The notes below the pieces were generated by a model. That model did not search any database. It was given only the letters and a program-made list of their open reading frames with translations, and was not told where the DNA came from. From Scatomorpha merdavium (GTDB lineage: Bacteria; Bacillota; Clostridia; Oscillospirales; Oscillospiraceae), in NCBI GenBank assembly GCA_018711415.1, contig DVIJ01000069.1:1-28033 (forward strand): a stretch of DNA of 28,033 nt, written 5' to 3'. Position numbers and translations under genes: made by a program. Shown in pieces: positions 1-7,073 of this stretch; position 1 is the first letter of the stretch; every line of letters starts with the position of its first letter.

Positions 1-80
1 CCGCCCAATTGCGGAACGTAATGCTCATGACGGGCGCCGCCACCCTGGAGGATATCACGAGGGACAAGATAAGGCTCTAA
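1..80 (+). CDS. C-terminal end of a probable FMN-dependent alpha-hydroxy-acid oxidase-like protein (partial)
   Basis: Only the last 25 codons are in the window, read in the frame starting at base 3 and ending in TAA at 78-80. The residues include RNVMLMTGAATLEDITRDK. This resembles the end of the (S)-2-hydroxy-acid oxidase / lactate oxidase-like flavoprotein family, where a short helix followed by a LLTG(C/A) turn closes the TIM barrel. The family assignment is from memory of that pattern and is tentative. A hairpin at 90-115 follows the stop, which fits the end of a transcription unit. Confidence 0.5.
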   Translation, partial: AQLRNVMLMTGAATLEDITRDKIRL

Positions 81-89
81 AACGCACTT

Positions 90-115
90 GCCCCCGGCCC
101 AAGCGGACCGGGGGC
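90..115 (+). terminator. Hairpin after the partial gene, probable terminator
   Basis: GCCCCCGG (90-97) pairs perfectly with CCGGGGGC (108-115) around a 10-nt loop, ten bases after the stop codon. There is no clear T-run after it (ATATAAATT follows), so intrinsic termination would be weak or assisted. Confidence 0.5.
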
Positions 116-154
116 ATATAAATTATGTGAAGCTTTGCGGCATCATTTGGCAGC

Positions 155-187
155 AAAAAGGCACCCGCCCCTTCGGGCGGGTGCCTT
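155..187 (-). terminator. Rho-independent terminator of the tRNA-Arg gene
   Basis: A perfect 13-bp stem (158-170 with 175-187) around a CTTC loop, flanked at 155-159 by AAAAA, which reads as a T-run on the minus strand. It begins immediately after the encoded CCA of the tRNA. It could also stop plus-strand read-through from the left. Confidence 0.8.
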
Positions 188-263
188 GGCACGCCGTGAG
201 GGATTCGAACCCCCGGCCTTCTGGTCCGTAGCCAGACGCTCTATCCAGCTGAGCTAACGGCGC
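187..263 (-). tRNA. tRNA-Arg (anticodon ACG)
   Basis: The minus strand folds as a standard cloverleaf of 77 nt including an encoded CCA (187-189). The acceptor GCGCCGT pairs with ACGGCGT (one G-U at 1-72). The D arm has GCTC/GAGC, the anticodon stem is TCTGG/CCAGA with loop CTACGGA, giving anticodon ACG, and the T arm is GGGGG/CCCTC with TTCGAAT. The A34 would be deaminated to inosine to read CGU/CGC/CGA, as is usual for tRNA-Arg(ACG). It has its own promoter and terminator. Confidence 0.95.
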
Positions 264-280
264 TTGTTGAGCGCCTTAAT

Positions 281-309
281 ATATTAGCACGCTGCGCCCG
301 GCTTTGCAA
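281..309 (-). promoter_or_regulatory. Promoter for tRNA-Arg
   Basis: On the minus strand there is a -35 TTGCAA (304-309), a 17-bp spacer and a -10 TAATAT (281-286), about 18 bases before the mature tRNA 5' end. Confidence 0.7.
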
Positions 310-333
310 GTGTTTTTTCGGCTTTTGCGGGAA

Positions 334-501
334 TTATTTCATCATCGCGTCCGTGATGTTCTCCGCAAGCTCGCCCGCGGCCTTGAGAGCCTTACCGACG
401 ACGTTTGTGTTCTTGCGCTTGGGAGCAAGCGCCATGCCCACAGACGCGCCTATGGCGAGACCCATGCCCATGCCTTTCAGAAATGAACTGTTCTGCATCA
501 T
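334..501 (-). CDS. Small glycine-zipper protein, 55 aa, function unknown
   Basis: A 55-residue reading frame starts with ATG at 501 (a second ATG follows at once) and ends in TAA at 334-336. A GGAGG at 508-512 (minus strand) is well placed. The N-terminal half, residues 8-26, is a glycine- and alanine-rich hydrophobic stretch with GMGMGLAIGASVGMALA followed by PKRK. This glycine-zipper plus basic stop pattern suggests a short membrane-associated segment, comparable in style to YtxH-like proteins. The C-terminal half is a predicted amphipathic helix. I do not know a function. The clean RBS and the codon use argue that it is real. Confidence 0.7.
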   Translation of the reverse strand: MMQNSSFLKGMGMGLAIGASVGMALAPKRKNTNVVGKALKAAGELAENITDAMMK

Positions 502-559
502 TTTCTGCCTCCGTTTTTTTCTTTTGCACTGGTATTATGCCCGGAGCGCGGAATAATAT

Positions 560-588
560 TTGCGGGGAGACAGCGCTTGTGCTATACT
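560..588 (+). promoter_or_regulatory. Promoter of the ymdB-yhaO-yhaN operon
   Basis: -35 TTGCGG (560-565), a 17-bp spacer, -10 TATACT (583-588), and a TG dinucleotide one base before the -10 (extended -10). It lies 43 bases before the ymdB start, which has an AAAGGAG ribosome site at about 616. Confidence 0.7.
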
Positions 589-631
589 TTAATATTGTCA
601 TTTAAATTGATCAGGCAAAGGAGAGATCTCC

Positions 632-1405
632 ATGCTTTTTAGAATCCTGGCCGTAGGCGACGTCGTCGGGAACCCGGGCCTTGACTTTGCGGCGAGAAAT
701 CTGAAGAGGATAAAGAAGGAACTCGGCGCGGACTTCGCCGTAGTCAACGGCGAAAACGCCAACGTGGTCGGCGTGACGCCCAAGCAGTGCGACGCACTCC
801 TGGCCGCGGGGGCCGACGCCGTCACGCTCGGCAACCACACCTGGACCCGCTGGGAGCTCCAGCCCTACCTGGACGAGAGCCCTCAGGTCCTGCGTCCCGC
901 AAACTATGCGCCCCAGTGTCCGGGCAGGGGCTATGCCAGCTTCCAGACCCCCTTCGGTCCGCTGCTGGTCATAAACCTGCTGGGCCGCTTCACGCTTGAC
1001 CCGAACACGGATAACCCCTTCCTCACCGCGGATGCCATCCTCGAGGGATCGCAGGCGAAGATGGTCGTCGTGGACTTCCACGCGGAGGCCACCAGTGAGA
1101 AGCTCGCCATGGGATACTACCTGGACGGCCGCGTCTCCGCGGTATGGGGTACGCACACGCACGTCCAGACCTCGGATGCGCGCATCCTTCCGCGCGGTAC
1201 GGGTATCATAACGGACCTGGGCATGACCGGGCCTCTGGAATCCGTCATTGGAATAAAGCCGGAGCAGTCCATAGGCAAGTTTCTGGGCGACGTGCCGCGG
1301 CGATATGACTGCGCCCCCGGCCCCGCCAAGCTCGAGGGCGCCGTCTTTGAGCTGGATACGGATACGGGGGCCTGCCTGCGCGCTGAGGCGGTGAGGTACA
1401 CATGA
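632..1405 (+). CDS. ymdB: YmdB-family metallophosphoesterase (2',3'-cyclic nucleotide phosphodiesterase)
   Basis: 257 aa, the usual family length. The dinuclear-metal ligand motifs appear in order: GDVVG with Asp10, GENAN with Glu41/Asn42, GNHTW with Asn68/His69, then DFHAE and GTHTHVQTSD near residues 150-180. The family (YmdB/TIGR00282) hydrolyses 2',3'- or 3',5'-cyclic nucleotides and in Bacillus affects biofilm and motility decisions. It is the first gene behind the promoter at 560-588, and its TGA overlaps the next ATG (ATGA). In many Clostridia ymdB instead sits near rny. Here it leads a nuclease/ATPase pair, so coupling to that pair may be only transcriptional. Confidence 0.93.
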   Translation: MLFRILAVGDVVGNPGLDFAARNLKRIKKELGADFAVVNGENANVVGVTPKQCDALLAAGADAVTLGNHTWTRWELQPYLDESPQVLRPANYAPQCPGRGYASFQTPFGPLLVINLLGRFTLDPNTDNPFLTADAILEGSQAKMVVVDFHAEATSEKLAMGYYLDGRVSAVWGTHTHVQTSDARILPRGTGIITDLGMTGPLESVIGIKPEQSIGKFLGDVPRRYDCAPGPAKLEGAVFELDTDTGACLRAEAVRYT

Positions 1406-2487
1406 TACGCATACTCCACGCCGCGGACCTGCACCTGGACTCGCCCTTCGAGGGCCTGCCGGAGGAAAAGGCTGCCCTGCGCCGGGCGGAGCAGAGGGAA
1501 CTGCTGCGGGAGCTGGCCCAGCTCAGGGCGGAGTCCGGTGCGCAGCTGGTGCTCCTGCCCGGGGATATCTTTGACAGCTCCGGGGGCTGGGCCGGGACGG
1601 AGGACCAGCTCCGTCTTGCGCTGGCCGAGATGGAGGCGCCGGTTTTCATCTCCCCGGGAAATCACGACTTTTACATACCCGGCGGGCGCTGGGACAGGCT
1701 GAGACCGCCCGCGAACGTACACGTTTTCACCTCGTCCCGGCCCGAGGCCGTAGTGCTGCCGGAGCTGGGCGCGAGGGTCTGGGGCGCAGCCTTTTCGGAC
1801 TCCACCTCGGGTCCGCTGCTGCGCGGCCTGCGCGCTGAAAAGACGCCCGGCCTGTTGGACCTGCTCTGTCTCCACGCCGATGTGGGCGTGCCGAACTCCA
1901 GGTACTGCCCGGTTTCCGAGTCCGAGCTGGCCGGAAGCGGCATGGATTACGCCGCGCTGGGCCACGTACACAAGTTCAGCGGCCTGCAGAGGGCCGGAGA
2001 CTGCTTCTGGGCCTATCCCGGTTGCCCGGAGGGCCGGGGCTTCGACGAGTCCGGCGAAAAGGGCGCAGTGATAGCGGACGTGGAGCCGGGCAGAGTGAAC
2101 CTGCGCTTCGTACCGCTGGGTACCCGGCGCTACGAGGTCCTGGAAATGGACGCATCAGAACTGGAGAGGTTCAGCCTGCCCGAGGGAGCGGAGCGGAACA
2201 TATATAAGATAACCGTTACCGGGGAGACAGAGACGCCGCCGGACCTGGCGGCGCTGCGTCGCAGGCTTGAGCCTGGCTGCTTCGGGCTCCGGCTCCGGGA
2301 CGCGACCCGGCTGAGGCGGGACGTATGGCAGAGGGCTGAGGAAGACTCGCTCCGCGGCGTTTTTCTGCGCCTTTTGCGCGAGCGCTGGGAGGCCGCCGGG
2401 GACGAGGCCGGGCGTGAGGCCGTGACCAGGGCCGCGCGCTGGGGTCTGGCGGCTTTGGACGGCGGAGAGGAGGCCGAGGATATATGA
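1402..2487 (+). CDS. yhaO: SbcD/Mre11-like DNA repair exonuclease (YhaO-like)
   Basis: 361 aa calcineurin-like phosphoesterase. Metal-binding motifs are visible: ADLHLDS with Asp9/His11, LLPGDIFD with Asp55, PGNHD with Asn87/His88 and LGHVHK with His188/His190. The family works as the Mn-dependent nuclease of an Mre11-Rad50-like pair. The C-terminal part (about 250-361) is arginine- and glutamate-rich and could hold the ATPase-docking region. It overlaps ymdB upstream and the Rad50-like gene downstream by 4 bp each (ATGA), so the three are translationally coupled. The order nuclease then SMC-like ATPase matches Bacillus yhaO-yhaN. The symbol is by analogy, not a proven orthology. Confidence 0.87.
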   Translation: MIRILHAADLHLDSPFEGLPEEKAALRRAEQRELLRELAQLRAESGAQLVLLPGDIFDSSGGWAGTEDQLRLALAEMEAPVFISPGNHDFYIPGGRWDRLRPPANVHVFTSSRPEAVVLPELGARVWGAAFSDSTSGPLLRGLRAEKTPGLLDLLCLHADVGVPNSRYCPVSESELAGSGMDYAALGHVHKFSGLQRAGDCFWAYPGCPEGRGFDESGEKGAVIADVEPGRVNLRFVPLGTRRYEVLEMDASELERFSLPEGAERNIYKITVTGETETPPDLAALRRRLEPGCFGLRLRDATRLRRDVWQRAEEDSLRGVFLRLLRERWEAAGDEAGREAVTRAARWGLAALDGGEEAEDI

Positions 2488-4352
2488 TCATCCGCAGCAT
2501 GACGGCAGATTTCGGCAGGCTCGAAGGTGAGACGCTGGAGCTGGAGCCGGGTCTGAACGTCATAGCCAGGCCGAACGAGAGCGGTAAGAGCACCTGGTGC
2601 GCCTTCATCCGGGCAATGCTCTACGGAGTGGACTCCTCCGAGCGCGTGAAGAGCGGTTTTCTGCCGGACAAGCTGAGGTATCTGCCCTGGTCGGGCAGGC
2701 CCATGTCCGGGAGGATGGAGATAGAGTACGGCGGGCGGGCGATAACGCTGACGCGGTCCACCAAGAGCGCTTCCGCCCCAATGCGGGAGTTTTCCGCGGT
2801 GTACAGCGGTACGGCGGAACCCGTGCCGGGCCTGACCGGCGTTTCCGCGGGCGAAAAGCTCTGCGGCGCGGGCAAGGAGGTCTTCAGGCGGAGCGCCTTC
2901 ATAGGCCAAGGCGAGGCGGCGGTCACCGGCTCTGCTGAGCTTGAGCGGCGCATAGCCGCGGTGGTCTCGACCGGCGAGGAGGACACGAGCAGCAGTGAGG
3001 CCCTGGCCCGGCTGCGCGGCTGGCAGAACCGCCGGCGCAGCAGCCGCCGGACCGGCGCGATGGTGGAGCTGGAAGGCGAGCTCGCCGCGCAGGAGCGGCA
3101 GCTTGAGCGCGTTTCCGCTGCAGCGGAGCGGAGGGACGAGCTCGTCAGGGAGCTGGAGCGAACGGAGGCACAGGCCGCGCTTGCTCGAAAGGCAGAGACC
3201 GAGGCCCGGGAGTCCGCACTCCGCGAGGCCAGGCAGGCCGTCGAGCGCGCGGGCGAGGAGGTCCAGAGGCTGGAGGCCGCGCACTCCGCCGCCGTCGCCG
3301 AGAGCGCAAGGCGCAGGGCCGAAGCGGAAGCGGGGCCTTTCTCCGGCATGGAGCCGGAGGATGCGGCGGCACAGGCCGAAGAGGAGGCGGAGCGCGCCAG
3401 AGAGCTGGGAAACAGGGCGGGTTCGCCGCCGTCCAGGCTTGCGGCCTATGTCTTTGCCGCGGCCTGCCTCGTCTGCCTGGGCCTGAGCTTTTTGAGCCTT
3501 TATGCCCTCATTGGCGCAGTAGTCTTTGCAGGGCTGGCGCTGTGGCGCTTCATGGCTGCGGCACGCGCCGCGTCGGAGGCCAGGAGTGCCGCTGCGGAGC
3601 GGTCCAGGCTTCTCGGTGGCCGCGGAGCCAGGGATGAGGAGGAATTACTGACTTCCGCGCGGGAATATGCCGTGCTCTGCCGCGACGCGGAAAAGGCTGA
3701 GGGCATCGAGCGCCGCGCCGCCGCCGCGCTGGGGGAGGCACGTGCCAGACGGCGCGAGGCCGAGTCCCGTCTGCTTGCCGGCCCGGCTGTACAGGACCGG
3801 GGCGCGGCCGCGCTCGAGGCCCGCTGTGAGCGGCTTCGGGCAGCGATAGCCGAGCTCGGCGGCACGATAGCCGCGACGGGAGACCCAATGGCGCTGGAGA
3901 GCGGCATCCTCGAAAAGCGCGGGCGCCTGGCGGAGCTGGAGGCCCAGTGCTCCGCCATAGCTCTTGCGGCGGAGACGCTCAAGCAGGCGGACGCGGAGCT
4001 GCAGAGCCGTTTTTCCCCCGCACTTGGCCGCCGCGCCGCGGAATACCTCTCCCGCATGACGGCGGGCAGATACACGGACGTCGCCGTTTCCCGGGACTTT
4101 TCCGTGCTCCTGCGCCGCGCGGGGGAGAACCAGTCCAGGGAGGTGCTATACCTGAGCGCCGGAGCGGCGGACCTCACCTATCTAGCCGTGCGCCTGGCGA
4201 TAGTGGACCTCACCCTCCCGGCAGAGGACCCCTGCCCCATCATCCTGGACGACGCTCTGGCCGATCTCGATTCCGCCCGCCGCGCCGCAGCCATGGAGCT
4301 GCTGGGCGAACTGGCCGAAAAGAGGCAGATCATAGTATTCACATGTGACTAA
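2484..4352 (+). CDS. yhaN: YhaN/Rad50-like AAA ATPase with coiled coil and membrane segment
   Basis: 622 aa. An N-terminal ABC/SMC head half has the Walker A PNESGKST (30-37). Long Glu/Arg/Ala-rich coiled-coil stretches follow at about 160-300 and 365-500. The C-terminal head half contains IILDDALADLD (Walker B Asp589/Asp590). Two hydrophobic stretches at about 318-357 should form a membrane hairpin in the middle of the coiled coil, a feature of YhaN-type proteins rather than classical SbcC. It is much shorter than Bacillus YhaN (over 900 aa), mainly by a shortened coiled coil. It ends abruptly after the beta strand IIVFTCD. It is coupled to the nuclease gene by a 4-bp overlap, and the pair probably forms a membrane-tethered end-processing complex. 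Confidence 0.87.
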   Translation: MIIRSMTADFGRLEGETLELEPGLNVIARPNESGKSTWCAFIRAMLYGVDSSERVKSGFLPDKLRYLPWSGRPMSGRMEIEYGGRAITLTRSTKSASAPMREFSAVYSGTAEPVPGLTGVSAGEKLCGAGKEVFRRSAFIGQGEAAVTGSAELERRIAAVVSTGEEDTSSSEALARLRGWQNRRRSSRRTGAMVELEGELAAQERQLERVSAAAERRDELVRELERTEAQAALARKAETEARESALREARQAVERAGEEVQRLEAAHSAAVAESARRRAEAEAGPFSGMEPEDAAAQAEEEAERARELGNRAGSPPSRLAAYVFAAACLVCLGLSFLSLYALIGAVVFAGLALWRFMAAARAASEARSAAAERSRLLGGRGARDEEELLTSAREYAVLCRDAEKAEGIERRAAAALGEARARRREAESRLLAGPAVQDRGAAALEARCERLRAAIAELGGTIAATGDPMALESGILEKRGRLAELEAQCSAIALAAETLKQADAELQSRFSPALGRRAAEYLSRMTAGRYTDVAVSRDFSVLLRRAGENQSREVLYLSAGAADLTYLAVRLAIVDLTLPAEDPCPIILDDALADLDSARRAAAMELLGELAEKRQIIVFTCD

Positions 4353-4365
4353 GGAGATGCAGAAG

Positions 4366-5073
4366 ATGAGATTTGAAGTTTCGCCCTCAGTTTTTGAGCT
4401 TTTGCCGGACGCCTGCTTCGGCGTCGTCGCCGTGAAGGGCGCGGACAACACGAGGCCGATACCCGAGGTCTCCGCGCTGCTGCACGAGAGCATAGCCGCC
4501 TGCGAAAGGGCGCTCGAGGGCGTGAAGGTCAAGGAGTCCCCCGAAATAGTGCCCTACCGCGAGGCCTTCCGCGCGCTCGGCATAAACCCGAACAAGTTTA
4601 TGTGCTCCATCGAGGCCCTGCTCACCCGTATCGCAAAGGGCAAGGGCTTCCCGGAGATAAGCCCCGTCGTGGACTTCGGCAATGCCGTGTCCCTCAAATA
4701 CCGCCTGCCCATAGGCGCGCACGACATGGGTACCGTCTCCCGCGCGCTGGAGGTCCGGCACGCCGAGCCGGGCGACAGCTTTGTACCCTTCGGCGGGGGC
4801 GAGATAGAAACGCCCGAGCCGGGCGAGGTCGTATACGTCTCCGACGGACAGGTCCGTACCCGCCGCTGGACCTGGCGGCAGAGTGAGATAGGCAAGATCG
4901 TCCCCGAGACGCGAGACCTGCTCTTCCCCATAGACGGCTTCACGAGCCTCAACCTGGACCGTGTCCTCGCCGCGCGCGAGGAGCTTGCCGCGGGCCTGGA
5001 GAAATATTTCGGCGCAAAGACCGCCGTCGGCCTCGTGAACAGAGAAAACACCGCCTTCGAGGCGGAGCTGTAA
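4366..5073 (+). CDS. B3/B4 tRNA-binding domain protein (PheRS beta-like editing domain)
   Basis: 235 aa. It resembles stand-alone proteins carrying the B3/B4 domain of phenylalanyl-tRNA synthetase beta chain. Recognisable elements are FRALGINPNKF near residue 65 and the central SPVVDFGNAVSLKYRLPIG block near 105-120, then GAHDM. Stand-alone members are presumed to bind or deacylate aminoacyl-tRNA, but the substrate is not known. The start at ATG 4366 is chosen because AAGGAG (4351-4356) lies 9 nt upstream. GTG 4345 or ATG 4357 would leave no usable ribosome site. Its last base overlaps the next start codon (TAATG). Confidence 0.82.
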   Translation: MRFEVSPSVFELLPDACFGVVAVKGADNTRPIPEVSALLHESIAACERALEGVKVKESPEIVPYREAFRALGINPNKFMCSIEALLTRIAKGKGFPEISPVVDFGNAVSLKYRLPIGAHDMGTVSRALEVRHAEPGDSFVPFGGGEIETPEPGEVVYVSDGQVRTRRWTWRQSEIGKIVPETRDLLFPIDGFTSLNLDRVLAAREELAAGLEKYFGAKTAVGLVNRENTAFEAEL

Positions 5074-5936
5074 TGCGCCGGGCCGGCCTGCGGATAAACA
5101 GATACGAACTGCTCCTGGCGGCGGTCATCTCGGCAAGGGCCACATCCTTCATCTTCAGCAAGCTGGCGCTGGAGGCGATGGACACCTTCAACCTCCTTGC
5201 CGTGCGCTGCCTTCTGGCCTTTGCCGTCCTCGCAGTCCTGTTTTTCCGCAGGCTCCGGCACATTGGGCGCAGGACCCTGCTCGCCGGCGCCGCCATCGGT
5301 ACGGCCTTCTTCCTCTGTATGAGCGCGGAGCTGACGGCCCTGCACACGGCCTCTTCCTCCTCCGTATCCCTGCTGGAGAACTGCGCCATCGTCTTTGTCC
5401 CTCTCATAGACGCCCTGCTGCTCAGACGGCTGCCCGATAAAAAGACCGCCGCCAGCACCATTGCCGCCTTCCTCGGTGTACTCTGCCTTGCGCTGGAACA
5501 GGGCGGGCTCTCCGGCGGGATCTTCTGGGGACTTGCCGCCGCGCTCATCTATGCCTGCGCCATCATCCTGACCGCCCGCTTCTCGCACGAGTCCGAGGAC
5601 CCGCTGTGCATCGGCGTAGTCCAGGTGGGGACCATGGGCGTTCTGGCCCTGGTTGCCTCGCTGCTCTTCGAGTCCCCCGTCCTGCCTCAGACCGCCCCGC
5701 AGTGGGGCATGGTCGCCGCGCTCGCTCTGGTCTGCACCTGCTTCGGCTTCACGCTCCAGCCTCTCGCCCAGAGCCGCATCTCTGCGGAGCGCGCGGGCGT
5801 GTTCTGCGCAATAAACCCCGCAGTCGCCTCTCTCCTCGGCGTCTGCGTCCTGCACGAGAGCATCGGCGCGCTCGGCCTGCTCGGCCTCGTCCTCATACTC
5901 TCCGCCATAGCCCTGCCGGCCGTCGTCAGGGACTGA
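5073..5936 (+). CDS. EamA/DMT-family transporter
   Basis: 287 aa with about ten hydrophobic helices in two halves, the usual drug/metabolite transporter (EamA) architecture of two five-helix repeats. Visible landmarks are SFIFSKLALEAM in helix 1, LLENCAIVFVPLIDALLL in the first half, and the corresponding FCAINPAVASLLGVCVLHE in the second half. The substrate cannot be told from sequence. The start codon overlaps the stop of the B3/B4 gene (TAATG), so it is translationally coupled. It is the last gene of the operon, with a terminator 11 bases after the stop. Confidence 0.88.
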   Translation: MRRAGLRINRYELLLAAVISARATSFIFSKLALEAMDTFNLLAVRCLLAFAVLAVLFFRRLRHIGRRTLLAGAAIGTAFFLCMSAELTALHTASSSSVSLLENCAIVFVPLIDALLLRRLPDKKTAASTIAAFLGVLCLALEQGGLSGGIFWGLAAALIYACAIILTARFSHESEDPLCIGVVQVGTMGVLALVASLLFESPVLPQTAPQWGMVAALALVCTCFGFTLQPLAQSRISAERAGVFCAINPAVASLLGVCVLHESIGALGLLGLVLILSAIALPAVVRD

Positions 5937-5946
5937 TAACGCCGTA

Positions 5947-5972
5947 CCCGGAGCCCGCGCTCCGGGATTTTT
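5947..5972 (+). terminator. Rho-independent terminator of the ymdB-EamA operon
   Basis: CCCGGAGC (5947-5954) pairs with GCTCCGGG (5959-5966) around CCGC, followed by ATTTTT. Confidence 0.85.
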
Positions 5973-6004
5973 GCGCCCTGGGGCTGAGATTTTTTGAGAA
6001 ACAC

Positions 6005-6033
6005 TTGCCTTGCCGGGGGAAATCGGCTATACT
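6005..6033 (+). promoter_or_regulatory. Promoter of lplA-acoR
   Basis: -35 TTGCCT (6005-6010), 17-bp spacer, -10 TATACT (6028-6033). Transcription would start near 6040, inside the palindrome at 6036-6050. This is the housekeeping-sigma type; no -24/-12 element is seen. Confidence 0.65.
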
Positions 6034-6035
6034 TT

Positions 6036-6050
6036 TCTCAAATATTGAGA
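6036..6050 (+). promoter_or_regulatory. Palindromic operator over the lplA start site
   Basis: TCTCAA-ATA-TTGAGA, a perfect 6-bp inverted repeat with a 3-bp spacer, directly after the -10 box and covering the expected transcription start. A further half-site TTGAGA lies at 5994-5999, just before the -35. The same arms recur at 8961-9038. A site in this position would normally block initiation, which is consistent with autorepression by the regulator encoded by the second gene. The identity of the binding protein is inferred. Confidence 0.55.
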
Positions 6051-6062
6051 CGGAGGTTTCTC

Positions 6063-7073
6063 ATGGCGCTGCACTATCTGGAGACAGGGAGCACGGACGC
6101 GAGGTATAACCTTGCCTTTGAGGAGTTTGTGCTGGAAAACCGCAGGCAGGGCGACTGGCTGCTGCTCTGGCAGAACGCGGATTCGGTCATCATCGGCCTG
6201 AACCAGAACGCCGCGGAGGAGGTCGATCCGGCCTTTATCAGGCGGCACGGCATCCGCGTGGTGCGGAGGATGACGGGCGGCGGAGCGGTGTATCACGACT
6301 TGGGGAACTTGAACTATTCCTTCATCACGGACGCGGAGGACCCCGCGCAGCTGAGCATGGAGGTCCTGGCACGGCCGGTCTGCCGGGCGCTGGAGGCGCT
6401 GGGCGTCCGGGCGGAGCTCTCCGGGCGCAACGACATATGCATCGACGGGAAAAAAGTATCCGGCACGGCACAGCGGCTGAGCGGCGGGCGGGTCCTGCAC
6501 CACGGGACCCTGCTTTTCGACTCGGACGCGGAGATGCTCTCGGGCGCGCTCCGGGCGGACCCGGAGAAGTTCCGCTCCAAGGCGGCGCAGAGCGTGCGCA
6601 GCCGGGTGTGCAACATAAGGGACTGCCTGCCCGGAGACATGGAGCTGCGGGAATTCTGGGCCGCGATCCTGGCGGAGCTGGGCCGGGACGGTCTGGTGCG
6701 TGAGAGCCTGGATGAGGCGGAGCTCGCGGAGGTCAGGCGCATCGCGGAAGAGAAATACGGCTCCTGGGACTGGAACTGGGGACGCTCGCCGGACTTCGGC
6801 TTCCGGGCGCGGCGACGCTTTCCGGCGGGGAGCCTGGAGCTGCGCCTGGACCTGCACGCGGGCAGGATAAGGGATGCGGCGATATTTGGGGACTTCCTTG
6901 CGCTGCGGGACTGCGGTCCGGCGCGGGAGGCATTGCTTGGCCGGAGGTTCGAGCGCGGGGAGCTGGAGGAGGCGCTCCGCGGACTGCCGCTGAGGGAATA
7001 CTTCGGCGGAATAGGCCTGGAAGAGATACTTGGCTTGATATTCGGGGAGGATGGGGAAAATGAAGGACCTTAA
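6063..7073 (+). CDS. lplA: Lipoate-protein ligase A
   Basis: 336 aa, the length of the two-domain LplA (catalytic plus C-terminal accessory domain). It activates free lipoate with ATP and attaches it to lipoyl-domain lysines. Motifs are RRMTGGGAVYHDLGN (68-82) and GRNDICIDGKKVSG (121-134), the latter carrying the catalytic lysine (probably Lys131). The C-terminal domain, from about residue 250, ends with the REYFGGI segment. Start ATG 6063 has GGAGG at 6052-6056; an in-frame extension upstream would run through the promoter. It shares a transcript with the AcoR-like gene, and the lipoyl-bearing E2 and E3 lie downstream, so its role here is most likely to charge them by salvage. Confidence 0.92.
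   Translation: MALHYLETGSTDARYNLAFEEFVLENRRQGDWLLLWQNADSVIIGLNQNAAEEVDPAFIRRHGIRVVRRMTGGGAVYHDLGNLNYSFITDAEDPAQLSMEVLARPVCRALEALGVRAELSGRNDICIDGKKVSGTAQRLSGGRVLHHGTLLFDSDAEMLSGALRADPEKFRSKAAQSVRSRVCNIRDCLPGDMELREFWAAILAELGRDGLVRESLDEAELAEVRRIAEEKYGSWDWNWGRSPDFGFRARRRFPAGSLELRLDLHAGRIRDAAIFGDFLALRDCGPAREALLGRRFERGELEEALRGLPLREYFGGIGLEEILGLIFGEDGENEGP

Noticed and set aside
4554..5855. A 433-codon open frame on the minus strand opposite the B3/B4 and EamA genes
   Set aside because: It is low-complexity, rich in Gln/Glu/Gly/Arg and shows no domain. It is the mirror of GC-rich codon bias in the real plus-strand genes.
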